A DNA stretch of 64,000 bases from CAVWDI01 sp046259385. GTDB lineage: Bacteria; Chloroflexota; Anaerolineae; Anaerolineales; UBA4823. Within the stretch, counting starts at the first letter, position 1. Each line of letters begins with the position of its first letter. Made by a program: the position numbers and the translations under genes. Of this stretch, positions 30,154 through 38,016 are shown piece by piece. The stretch covers positions 1 to 64,000 of the forward strand of contig JBJYWI010000083.1 of the NCBI GenBank assembly GCA_046259385.1. Direction: 5' to 3'. Below the pieces are notes generated by a model. It saw nothing but the letters and a program-made list of their open reading frames with translations, did not search any database and was not told the DNA's origin.

Positions 30154-30855
30154 TTAAATAGAATCCCGCATTCGACGGGTTAATATCACCATCCGGGTGA
30201 ATTCTTTAATGTGCTTGAGCGGTTTGATATGGCTGCTCTCCCCGGTATAGATGGTGCGGATTGGCACCCATTCTAGATGGTATCCCATCTGGATACATCG
30301 TACGATCATTTCAACTTCAAATTCAAATCCCATTTCGGAGCTGATGAGCATTTGTTCCATCAAGCGTTTACTGAGCAGTCTGAAGCCGGACTGGTTATCC
30401 GGGATCCATCCCCCGACCGCCCAGGAGAAAGACAGTTGTCCGAGGCTGTTCGCCAGCCTTCTTGTCAGCGGCATGTCTCTGAAATCTCGCATACCAATGA
30501 TAAGGTCGCTGTTGGTTTTCCGGTAGTATGCAAGAAATCCGGGAATATCCCCGGGGTCGTGCTGTCCGTCTGCATCAAGAGTGACCGCTGCTTTGCAATC
30601 AGATGATAAAACATGGGTGAAACCTGCCCGCAGGGCAGCGCCTTTACCCCGATTAGGGGAATACGAGATGATGTTGGCGCCTGCTAACCTTGAGATTTCT
30701 GCCGTGTCGTCGGTTGACCCGTCATCAACCACAAGAACCGGCAGGAATTGTCGCGCAGTCCGGATCACCTCCCCGATTCGCAAGCTTTCGTTGTATGCTG
30801 GAATGATGGCTGTGATCCCGGCATTCTCATCTAAAACATTCTCTGAATTTTCCAT
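30154..30855 (-). CDS. Family 2 glycosyltransferase (polyprenyl-phosphate type)
   Basis: A 233-residue GT-A fold enzyme. The nucleotide-binding start (TAIIPAYNESLRIGEVI), the VVDDGSTDDTAE loop and the metal-binding DADGQHDP motif (about residue 93) are intact, as is the family segment GGWIPDNQSGFRLLSKRL. These enzymes add mannose or glucose to a polyprenyl phosphate, or build cell-surface glycans; the acceptor is not known. There are no membrane helices. It lies 22 bp upstream of the dnaE-like gene on the same strand. Confidence 0.85.
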   Translation of the reverse strand: MENSENVLDENAGITAIIPAYNESLRIGEVIRTARQFLPVLVVDDGSTDDTAEISRLAGANIISYSPNRGKGAALRAGFTHVLSSDCKAAVTLDADGQHDPGDIPGFLAYYRKTNSDLIIGMRDFRDMPLTRRLANSLGQLSFSWAVGGWIPDNQSGFRLLSKRLMEQMLISSEMGFEFEVEMIVRCIQMGYHLEWVPIRTIYTGESSHIKPLKHIKEFTRMVILTRRMRDSI

Positions 30856-30974
30856 AATTTACCAGTTTAGAACACCTTTATCAGAGAAGAGAAAAGGTAA
30901 AGTTCGAATTTATTTTATCTCAGTTGTTTTGTTCAAGAAAACAACCGTGGGGCAATCCGGTAAAGGCGCATGAT

Positions 30975-31007
30975 AAAAAAAGCGCAAATTTCCAAAGGAA
31001 ATTGCGC
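30975..31007 (-). terminator. Intrinsic terminator after the SWIM zinc-finger gene
   Basis: On the minus strand GCGCAA.TTTCC pairs with GGAAATTTGCGC (a single A bulge, TTT loop), followed by TTTTTT (30980-30975). It lies 42 bases beyond the stop codon of the gene that ends at 31049. Confidence 0.8.
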
Positions 31008-31048
31008 CTGAATTATTGATAACTTTCAGAAAGATTGTAAGGATGCGT

Positions 31049-31294
31049 TTACGCCAGAGCCGCTCCTTCGGGAAGCATACCTTCGAAAATAATCTCCAAT
31101 GCCATCGTGTGGCTGCAGCGCTGCCGGCTCTGAAAGAACTCACAGTCACAGGACCATTCACTGTCCTGCAATTTGACGATATGGTCATTATTTTGACCCA
31201 TGAATGTAACCTGAAGAGAATCAATCCTGATACGGTCGCGCTGCTCAGCGTAACGCTTTGCTTTTTCTATTTTTCCAATCATTCCATAATCCAT
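31049..31294 (-). CDS. Small SWIM zinc-finger protein
   Basis: An 81-residue protein whose middle carries Cys49, Cys51, Cys60 and His62 (C-x-C-x8-C-x-H), the SWIM-type zinc finger (SCDCEFFQSRQRCSH). The first 35 residues are charged and contain two short strands; the tail is acidic (EGMLPEGAA). In known families SWIM domains bind DNA or proteins, often beside helicases; here it stands alone. The start ATG at 31294 has AAAGGAG upstream with good spacing. It is a monocistronic unit, with a terminator on each side. The function is unknown. Confidence 0.85.
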   Translation of the reverse strand: MDYGMIGKIEKAKRYAEQRDRIRIDSLQVTFMGQNNDHIVKLQDSEWSCDCEFFQSRQRCSHTMALEIIFEGMLPEGAALA

Positions 31295-31415
31295 CGATAT
31301 TGATCTCCTTTCAATAGAATTTTTTTTATTGTTTCCAGGGTAACCTGCAGGACTAATCTCGCTGGAAATAAAGAATTCACCGGTTAACCCTCTGGTGGAC
31401 GACCTGACTATTTAG

Positions 31416-31446
31416 AAAAAAGGCACGCGCATCGCGTGCCTTTTTT
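31416..31446. terminator. Bidirectional intrinsic terminator
   Basis: A perfect 8-bp stem GGCACGCG/CGCGTGCC with a 3-base loop (CAT) is flanked by A and T tracts. It lies 87 bases beyond the stop codon of the GNAT gene (minus strand) and just upstream of the SWIM gene region. Confidence 0.88.
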
Positions 31447-31532
31447 AGATGGTTGCAAGATCAGCTTTTAAGTTCAATCCTCGCAAGTTGGTTTCTCCAG
31501 CAAGATAAGTATACGCCCAGTTGGAGCGAAAG

Positions 31533-32498
31533 TCAATTCTTGAACCCGGAATCTGCCAGATTGAGTGACATCCATATCAGGGTTTGCTGTGGGAAGAATC
31601 CCGCAGACTGGATACCAGCTGCTGACTGCCCGGCTGGGTATTCCAACCGCAATGTCCGTACGGATTTCAACGATCTTTGAGCCGTGATAAGCAGTGTCTG
31701 GACTGCCTGGTTATCGGCATCAACTGGAGCAGCAAGCCAGAGTGAATCGGCATACGAAGATGTAGATTGCCAGTACAGACCGGCAATTAAAACTTTGCCA
31801 TGGCTGGCTGTCCACTGGCGGTTAAAAAATTTATGAAAGATTCGGATTAATGTCCCGTAAATTCCAGGGCGAAGTGCATTCTTGTACAGAGGTAGGTGCC
31901 AGGTTACCTCAGGGGGGTAATTGAGTTCTATCCACGCCAGCAGTTTACCCCATTGACCTGAGGATGGGGTACCAATTTCAACATCAGGGTCGCATGTACC
32001 TGTTTCTATCCCCGGTTCAGCGATCCAGGTGGTCCGGCGAGCTCTTTCCAGAAAACCAAGTGAACGGTAGAGCGCAATCGCCCTCTCATTTTCCTCGCGA
32101 ACATGGAGCCATATTTCCGGAGCGCCCCTTTCCCTGGCGTGATCCATTGACTTTTTGGTAAGCGCGCGGGCGATACCCCTCTGGCGGTAATCTGGGTGAA
32201 CCGCGACATTGGCGATCAGATAGGATTGGCGGCTGTCGATCCGGTAAGGGATCAGGCTGGCATTGCCGATCATCCTGCCATCCTGTTCCCAAACATAACC
32301 GCTAAAAGGCATATTTGGAATTTCAAAATTCAATGCTGCCCAGTGTAAAAAACTTTTATTCTTGGCAGCTGAACGCATTCGTTCGATGTAGCGCTTCCCG
32401 TCCGGATCCAGAGTTTCTGCGAAACATGTTTCAACCAGATCCGCTACGGGACCCAGATCACGCTGTACATCAAAAGATCGCAGGTATATATCACTCAT
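31533..32498 (-). CDS. GNAT acetyltransferase with C-terminal extension
   Basis: A 321-residue protein. The N-terminal 165 residues form a GNAT fold: motif A is VAVHPDYRQRGIARALT (about residues 96-112), then LHVREENERAIALYRSLGF. The remaining 150 residues are of unknown fold; they contain a WHLPLYKN segment and end with LIWMSLNLADSGFKN. It could be a second, degenerate GNAT-like domain, as found in two-domain GNAT proteins, but no CoA-binding motif is visible there. The substrate is unknown. The gene starts at ATG 32498. Confidence 0.8.
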   Translation of the reverse strand: MSDIYLRSFDVQRDLGPVADLVETCFAETLDPDGKRYIERMRSAAKNKSFLHWAALNFEIPNMPFSGYVWEQDGRMIGNASLIPYRIDSRQSYLIANVAVHPDYRQRGIARALTKKSMDHARERGAPEIWLHVREENERAIALYRSLGFLERARRTTWIAEPGIETGTCDPDVEIGTPSSGQWGKLLAWIELNYPPEVTWHLPLYKNALRPGIYGTLIRIFHKFFNRQWTASHGKVLIAGLYWQSTSSYADSLWLAAPVDADNQAVQTLLITAQRSLKSVRTLRLEYPAGQSAAGIQSAGFFPQQTLIWMSLNLADSGFKN

Positions 32499-32543
32499 AA
32501 CAAATTGTTTGGAATAAGCATCCCATCTTTACAGCCTGCCTGG

Positions 32544-33071
32544 TCAGGATATACGCGCGACTGCAGTCAAGCTAAGAATGATAATGGCAAAGATAAAATT
32601 AACAGCGATAAAAATGGTCACACGGTTGAACTCTGCCGAAAGATTATCTAGTAATTTTTCGAGAGCTGGACCGGGAGACAGGTGTGACGCTTGCAGAAAG
32701 GACCGCCGTACTCTGGGGAGCAAAACCAGGCTGATATAAACCGACACAAGCGCTATCAGTAAAAAGAACAGGTGTTTGATCAGAATTGCAGACGACCAGC
32801 GGTTGTCGATTTCCAGGAACCCAATGTAATTGGGGTTGGCGCTCATCTGAAGCAGCCCAGTTCCAACCAGCACTGCCGCGCAGAACCATCCTGCCGCTTC
32901 TAAACGGTGTACAATTTTCAGTTGAAGGTTAATTGTTTCAATATCTGGTTTTCTCAGGCTTGCGAGAGACGCCAGAGAAAAAAACATGATAAAAATCCCG
33001 CCCACTGAGACCACAGTCGCGACCATATGCAGAAAATAGGTTAATGTCAGTCCCCAGTCGGGAGTGTTCAT
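32544..33071 (-). CDS. Four-helix integral membrane protein, CopD-like
   Basis: A 175-residue protein with four hydrophobic helices (about 8-33, 55-75, 88-112, 150-172) and short loops. Two histidines sit inside or beside helices (TYFLHMVATVV, ILIKHLFFLLIA). The WxxxxxIKHLxxL pattern recalls the CopD/copper-resistance and HemJ families, whose histidines bind copper or haem. The similarity is a pattern match by eye and the function is uncertain. It is 62 bp from the following gene's stop (33134) on the same strand, so co-transcription is likely. Confidence 0.65.
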   Translation of the reverse strand: MNTPDWGLTLTYFLHMVATVVSVGGIFIMFFSLASLASLRKPDIETINLQLKIVHRLEAAGWFCAAVLVGTGLLQMSANPNYIGFLEIDNRWSSAILIKHLFFLLIALVSVYISLVLLPRVRRSFLQASHLSPGPALEKLLDNLSAEFNRVTIFIAVNFIFAIIILSLTAVARIS

Positions 33072-33133
33072 GTGCTACAGGTTGATTAAGGGCGCATTTC
33101 CGGCGAATCGGTTATGAATGGATTATCTAAAAA

Positions 33134-34108
33134 TCAGGGCTGGTTCTGAGCCGGTTTGCCTTTTGTCAAGTTGCATTCATTTACCGCGTCGATAAACTCC
33201 TGTTCCAGGGTCGGGTCGTTATAAATCGACAGCACAGTTCTGAACTGCTCAGCGGCAGCCCCGCAGCTTCCAGTGCGGATCAGATAGTAACCCTGTTCGA
33301 TCAATGCCTGTTTGTATCTTTCCCCGGCAGTCATCCCTGATCCATCCATCAGATTGGGCATATTCGGCGCGACCTGGCTGAAGTACTGGGCGGCTTGAAT
33401 CCAATCTAGGTCCCAGAAACTGGCGCCAGTTATATATAAACCGGCGAATTTCTGAAAAGACTGCGCTTCAGCATCGAGCGGGCCAAACCGTTCTGCCAGA
33501 GACAGATCATACAAACCACCCTCGAGATCATTTTCCAGGAGCATTTTATCCACACCCCGATTTCTAAGGGCCAGAAATAACATTCCATCCACCTCAACTG
33601 GCCGGTAATCCGGATTTTCTTTACGCAGATTCAGCAATGTTTCAATCGTACCATTCCAATCGCTATTCGCCAACAGGCGTTCTGCCTGTTCGAATATCAC
33701 TTCCTGGGTGCGAGTATCAGGCGTAGGCGTCATGGTTGGCGCGGCAACAGGCGTGGGTGTCGCGGTTGTATTCAATTCCAGCAAGACCAGCGTTAATTTA
33801 TCGGTAACGCCGGGGTAGTTCGGATCTAACTGAATTACGTATTCAAAACGCTGGCGGGCGCGATCGTATGATCCCTGTTCAAAATCCTGGATCCCGAGCT
33901 CATACTGTTCCTGTACAACCTGCACTCTCTGGGTAGCTTCTGCATCCTGGCGGATTACCAATCCGGACCTGTATCCGCCAAATGCGCTCAGAGCTGCAAT
34001 CCCAGCAAGGATCAACAATCCTATCAGGGTCATCCAGATCCAGCGGGTTCGTTTTGGCCTGGGGGATTCCTCAGCCTGCGTTTTATCCTGAATTTCTCGA
34101 TCAATCAT
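33134..34108 (-). CDS. Membrane-anchored TPR protein with Pro/Thr linker
   Basis: A 324-residue protein. A charged N-terminus (about 1-24) is followed by one membrane helix (25-45). An extracytoplasmic part follows with TPR-like pairs (YELGIQDFEQGSYDRARQRF, VIQLDPNYPGV), a Pro/Thr-rich linker (about 112-132) and more TPR-like helices (FEQAERLLANSDWNGT, AAQYFSQVAPN). Charge places the C-terminal part outside the cell. The ATG at 34108 is just seven bases from a perfect TATAAT on the minus strand, so the transcript may be leaderless. No catalytic motif is seen. Confidence 0.75.
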   Translation of the reverse strand: MIDREIQDKTQAEESPRPKRTRWIWMTLIGLLILAGIAALSAFGGYRSGLVIRQDAEATQRVQVVQEQYELGIQDFEQGSYDRARQRFEYVIQLDPNYPGVTDKLTLVLLELNTTATPTPVAAPTMTPTPDTRTQEVIFEQAERLLANSDWNGTIETLLNLRKENPDYRPVEVDGMLFLALRNRGVDKMLLENDLEGGLYDLSLAERFGPLDAEAQSFQKFAGLYITGASFWDLDWIQAAQYFSQVAPNMPNLMDGSGMTAGERYKQALIEQGYYLIRTGSCGAAAEQFRTVLSIYNDPTLEQEFIDAVNECNLTKGKPAQNQP

Positions 34109-34115
34109 GCGCCAA

Positions 34116-34121
34116 ATTATA
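34116..34121 (-). promoter_or_regulatory. TATAAT -10 box directly before the TPR gene start (leaderless transcript)
   Basis: On the minus strand TATAAT ends seven bases before the ATG (34108). A start site at the usual 6-8 bases after the box would coincide with the start codon. The -35 hexamer 17 bases upstream (CTGATC) is weak. Confidence 0.55.
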
Positions 34122-34220
34122 CCCCAGGCGCCGTTTGCGATCAGGGTGAAATTTCCCCGGCGAAATTGTTAGCTCTGATAAGGTCTGGTTGGTTCTCTAT
34201 GCGCGAGAAATGCAGGCGTG

Positions 34221-34226
34221 TATAAT
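34221..34226 (+). promoter_or_regulatory. TATAAT -10 box directly before the thioesterase start (leaderless transcript)
   Basis: A perfect TATAAT ends six bases before the ATG at 34233, and no Shine-Dalgarno sequence lies in between. No clear -35 is present. This favours the ATG at 34233 over the upstream GTG at 34218, which overlaps the box. Confidence 0.55.
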
Positions 34227-34232
34227 CACACC

Positions 34233-34655
34233 ATGGAGGGTTTTAAATTTTTTCATCCGATCGAAATACGCTATGGAGACCTGGACCCCCAGGGCCATGT
34301 AAATAATGCAAAATTTTTTACGTACCTGGAACAAGCCCGGGTCAGCTATATAAAAAACCTGGCGTTATGGGACGGGCGTTCCTTTTTTAAGATCGGTTTT
34401 GTGCTGGCGGATGCCCAATTGACATTTAAAAAGGAAATACAGTTTGGTATGGCGGTGAGGGTTGGGGTTCGGGTCATCAGCATGAGGAACAAGAGCATGA
34501 TAATGGAATACATCATTGCGGACCAAGACGGGGTTCAGATATTTGCAACCGGCAAGACTGTTCTGGTCACTTATGATTACCAGACCGCAGCTACGATTCC
34601 GATTCCGGAGAACTGGCGCAGGGCGATAACAGATTTTGAGGGGCTGGTTTTATAA
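34233..34655 (+). CDS. Acyl-CoA thioesterase, 4HBT hotdog fold
   Basis: A 140-residue hotdog-fold enzyme that hydrolyses acyl-CoA thioesters. The 4HBT active-site stretch IRYGDLDPQGHVNNAKFFTYLEQAR (residues about 10-34) carries the catalytic aspartate and the conserved His and Asn. The substrate is likely a fatty or aromatic acyl-CoA, unknown in detail. I chose the ATG at 34233 because a TATAAT box lies just before it; an in-frame GTG at 34218 would sit in that promoter. It is followed after 20 bp by the LLM oxidoreductase. Confidence 0.85.
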   Translation: MEGFKFFHPIEIRYGDLDPQGHVNNAKFFTYLEQARVSYIKNLALWDGRSFFKIGFVLADAQLTFKKEIQFGMAVRVGVRVISMRNKSMIMEYIIADQDGVQIFATGKTVLVTYDYQTAATIPIPENWRRAITDFEGLVL

Positions 34656-34675
34656 ATAGTGAATATTAAAACAGA

Positions 34676-35707
34676 ATGGAAATTGATGCGGTAATTTCAC
34701 CAGCCGATTTGCTTGAAGTCCCGGGTATTGTAAAGGCGGCTGAAAAAAACGGTTTTGGAGCGGTCTGGACTCCTGAAACAATCCACAATCCATTCCTTGT
34801 TTCACTGCTAGCGGCTGAACATACCAGGGCGATGAAGGTGGGCACAGCGGTAGCGATCTCGTTTGCGCGCAGCCCGACAACCATCGCTTACACAGCTTGG
34901 GACCTGGCGAAAGCGTCTCATGGGCGGTTTATTCTGGGTCTTGGGACTCAGGTCAAAGCCCATATTGAGCGAAGGTTCGGGATGGCCTGGCCGGAATCGG
35001 TTGTTACAAAGCTGCGCGAACAAATTTATGCTATCCGCTCATTGTGGAAAACCTGGCAGACCGGTGCACCGCTCAGATTCCGCGGGGAATACTACAAGCT
35101 CGGATTGATGTCACCATTCTTCAACCCGGGACCAATTGAGCACCCTTCTATACCGGTTTATATTGCAGGCGTGAACCGGGGGCTTGCCAGATTGGCGGGG
35201 GAGGCGGCGGATGGTTTTCACATCCATCCGCTGCACAGTCGCGAGTACCTTGAAGAAGTCCTGCTGCCTTCTTTCAAAAGCGGTATCGCTCAAAGGGACA
35301 AGAACTTGGAAGACCTGACATTATCTGCCTCAGTGTTTGTCGTTACCTCAGAGGAAGAACGTCATTATGTCCGGTCTCAAATATCTTTTTACGCTTCTAC
35401 CCCTTCATACCGATCTTTGATGGCGTTTCATGGTTGGGATGAACAGGCGCAAGAACTTTCCCGGCTGGCTTCTCGTGCGAAGTGGGAACAGATGCCAGAC
35501 CTGGTATCCGACCGCATGCTGGAGGCTTTTGCAGTCGATTGTGAAGAAAAAGATTTGCCAGATAAATTAAGGATTCGCTATAATGGTATTGTAGAGCGCA
35601 TTAACCTCTACAAACCTTATTACCCAGTTGAGAATAATGGTTTCTGGGAGCATTTGACCAGCCAGTTTAAAGCGATTGTACAGAACAAAAGCACGAAGGC
35701 AGGATGA
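34676..35707 (+). CDS. Luciferase-like (LLM) F420-dependent oxidoreductase
   Basis: A 343-residue TIM-barrel enzyme of the luciferase-like family. Typical parts are the start with EIDAVISP, GFGAVWTPETIHNPF (about 26-40), KVGTAVAISFARSPT, the GRFILGLGTQVKAHIERRFGM segment and IPVYIAGVNRGLARLAGEAADGFHIHPLHS. This layout is most like the F420-using group (TIGR03617-like) rather than the FMN-using one. The substrate is unknown. The gene is downstream of the thioesterase (20 bp), and PCMT follows within 14 bp. Confidence 0.85.
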   Translation: MEIDAVISPADLLEVPGIVKAAEKNGFGAVWTPETIHNPFLVSLLAAEHTRAMKVGTAVAISFARSPTTIAYTAWDLAKASHGRFILGLGTQVKAHIERRFGMAWPESVVTKLREQIYAIRSLWKTWQTGAPLRFRGEYYKLGLMSPFFNPGPIEHPSIPVYIAGVNRGLARLAGEAADGFHIHPLHSREYLEEVLLPSFKSGIAQRDKNLEDLTLSASVFVVTSEEERHYVRSQISFYASTPSYRSLMAFHGWDEQAQELSRLASRAKWEQMPDLVSDRMLEAFAVDCEEKDLPDKLRIRYNGIVERINLYKPYYPVENNGFWEHLTSQFKAIVQNKSTKAG

Positions 35708-35720
35708 AGCGCAGCGGATT

Positions 35721-36374
35721 ATGGAACAGGGAGCGAATTATAAAGCCGAACGTTTGAGGATGGTTGATAACCAACTCAAGCGGCGGGATATCAGGGACGA
35801 GTGTGTGCTGGATGTCATGGGCAAGGTGCCGCGGCACATGTTTGTGGGCAGCGATTATGTCGATATGGCTTACAGTGACGGACCGCTTCCGATCGGAAAA
35901 AGCCAGACAATCTCGCAGCCTTATATTGTCGCTCTAATGACCCAGCTTCTCGAGCTGAAGGGAGATGAAAAGGTGCTTGAAGTGGGAACCGGGTCAGGTT
36001 ATCAAGCGGCTGTGCTGTCATATCTGGCAAAGGAAGTGCACACGATTGAACGACATGAAGAACTGGCACGAGAAGCTGAGAATGTGTTAAGGAAACTTAG
36101 GATATTGAATGTGTACATCCATATCGGCGACGGCACCATCGGTCTGGAAGAAAAAGCGCCCTTTGATGGAATTCTTGTAACGGCGGCGGCTCCCAGTGCG
36201 CCTAAATCGCTTCTAGATCAGCTTGTTGACGGCGGTCGTCTGGTTATCCCGGTAGGAGGGAGAGGGGGGCAAATCCTGGAACGCTGGGTTCGATCCGGCG
36301 CCAAATATGAATGTGAAACGATTATACCCGTCGCATTTGTTCCGCTGCTTGGCCGCTATGGGTGGGATGAATGA
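35721..36374 (+). CDS. pcm: Protein-L-isoaspartate O-methyltransferase
   Basis: A 217-residue S-adenosylmethionine-dependent repair enzyme that methylates isoaspartyl residues in damaged proteins. The SAM-binding motif VLEVGTGSGYQAAVLSYLA (about residues 80-98), the upstream RHMFVG stretch and SQPYIVALMT are typical of PCMT. A TTG at 35676 would extend the frame into the LLM gene; the ATG at 35721 is chosen because the conserved start (ERLRMVDNQL) follows it closely. Confidence 0.9.
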   Translation: MEQGANYKAERLRMVDNQLKRRDIRDECVLDVMGKVPRHMFVGSDYVDMAYSDGPLPIGKSQTISQPYIVALMTQLLELKGDEKVLEVGTGSGYQAAVLSYLAKEVHTIERHEELAREAENVLRKLRILNVYIHIGDGTIGLEEKAPFDGILVTAAAPSAPKSLLDQLVDGGRLVIPVGGRGGQILERWVRSGAKYECETIIPVAFVPLLGRYGWDE

Positions 36375-36465
36375 ACTTTGAGTTTCTCTGGTATATTCCA
36401 TATTCATTCCGGTTTTTTCAACCCCGCGGCGGCATTCTGTTAGGGGTAAGTCAACAGGTGCAGGA

Positions 36466-38016
36466 TTGATCAGGTCTTCGTTTATCCCCCCCGAGAATTA
36501 TACAAAAGAACAATTTCTATCTGACCTAGGAAATATTTGTTCATTCAAGGAAGGGGACCCGATATCGGTTAAACTGCAGATTTTCGACACTTTTGACTGG
36601 CGATTATTCAACAAGTCGCTTTCGCTTTACAGATTTGGAGATATGTCATATCTTTATCACTTGGGAGAAGGTTTGATTTTATGGAGCGGCAGGATTTCAG
36701 AAATCCCAGCCTTCGCGCAGGATTTTCCAGATGAGTCCTTGAGGGTACAACTTGAACCGGTTACCGGTATCCGCGCATTGTTCACAGCGCTAAGTGGGAG
36801 GATTGACTCTTATTCTTTCAGGGTTCTGAATAAAGACGATAAGACAACCACCCGGGTCCGATATGAGTCCTTCCATGGTGATGGAATGGAATCAGTACAG
36901 CCGTTTGTTTACATCAGGGTGATCCCGGTGCGCGGCTACCAATCCAGTTTTACCAGGACGGAAAAATTCTTTAAAGAACAGGGTTTTCTGGACGGGGCTA
37001 GAAGCAATTTGTATTCCGCTTTTATGGCTGCTGTAGGGAAAATACCGGGCGATTATTCATCAAGGCTGGATATCCAGCTTAGTGGGGAGATGCGCTCAGA
37101 TGAGGCGCTCAGGATAATATTGCGCTATTTATTGAAGGTAATGCGTCAAAACGAACCGGGCATTAAAAGCGATATTGATACTGAATTCCTCCATGATTAC
37201 CGGGTTTCAATCCGCCGCACAAGGTCCGCTCTCTCCCAGTTGAAAGGCGTGTTCCCCCCTGAAAGTACAGCCGGGTTCAGAGAAGATTTTGCCCGGTTTG
37301 GGGAACTGACCAATTCTCTCAGAGATCTGGATGTCTATTTGTTGAAAGAAGACCAATACAGGGAAATCCTTCCCCAGGAACTGAAAAATGATCTGAATCC
37401 ATTATTCATCTATCTGAAAGGAAAACACCAGAAAGAGCTGGCCTCGGTTACCCGTTTCCTTGAAACCGAAGAATACCGGGCTAGGATAATGGATTACGAA
37501 CATTTCTTAAACGAAACGATTGGTGAATCCCAGGATGCACCGTATGCACCCAAATCCGTTTATGACCTGGCTCACGAGAACATTTACGAGAGATATAAAC
37601 GAGTATTAAAGAAAGGGCACGCTGCCAGAAGAAGCGCTGACGAGGATGAACTGCACCGCTTGAGAATTGAATGTAAAAAACTGCGTTACTTGATTGAATT
37701 TTTTTCGAGTCTGTTCGATCCGGATGGGATCGCGCTTATTCTCAAACAGCTGCGCAGGCTACAGGACAATCTGGGAGATTTTAATGATGTCGTTATTCAG
37801 ATGGGATATCTGATGGATATCTCTCAAGAACTAGCTGGCGTTGATGAAACACAAACCCGGACACTGCTGGCGGTAGGCAGCTTAATTGGTTCACTTGAAA
37901 AAAAGAAGCAGGAATACAAAGGGCAGTTTAATAAGATTTACAATAAATTTGCTTCCCCGAAAAATAAGGGACTGTACAGCGAGCTATTTTCAAAGGATAG
38001 TGGGACAATATCTTAA
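36466..38016 (+). CDS. CHAD-domain protein with CYTH-like N-terminus
   Basis: A 516-residue protein. Residues 1-140 resemble a degenerate CYTH (triphosphate tunnel) domain: IFDTFDWRLFNKSLSLYR and RVQLEPVTG are seen, but its EXEXK signature is not. The C-terminal half is a CHAD domain, with the conserved histidine helices FLHDYRVSIRRTRSALSQLK (His243) and ELHRLRIECKKLRYLIEFF (His397). CHAD domains bind polyphosphate and localise to polyphosphate granules in studied bacteria. The stop overlaps the ParA start by 1 base. The start at TTG 36466 is the first in frame after the PCMT gene and is uncertain. Confidence 0.85.
   Translation: MIRSSFIPPENYTKEQFLSDLGNICSFKEGDPISVKLQIFDTFDWRLFNKSLSLYRFGDMSYLYHLGEGLILWSGRISEIPAFAQDFPDESLRVQLEPVTGIRALFTALSGRIDSYSFRVLNKDDKTTTRVRYESFHGDGMESVQPFVYIRVIPVRGYQSSFTRTEKFFKEQGFLDGARSNLYSAFMAAVGKIPGDYSSRLDIQLSGEMRSDEALRIILRYLLKVMRQNEPGIKSDIDTEFLHDYRVSIRRTRSALSQLKGVFPPESTAGFREDFARFGELTNSLRDLDVYLLKEDQYREILPQELKNDLNPLFIYLKGKHQKELASVTRFLETEEYRARIMDYEHFLNETIGESQDAPYAPKSVYDLAHENIYERYKRVLKKGHAARRSADEDELHRLRIECKKLRYLIEFFSSLFDPDGIALILKQLRRLQDNLGDFNDVVIQMGYLMDISQELAGVDETQTRTLLAVGSLIGSLEKKKQEYKGQFNKIYNKFASPKNKGLYSELFSKDSGTIS

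Noticed and set aside
36378..36406. TTGAGT-17-TATTCA before the CHAD gene
   Set aside because: The -10 is poor, and the pair overlaps the PCMT stop region; not better than chance.
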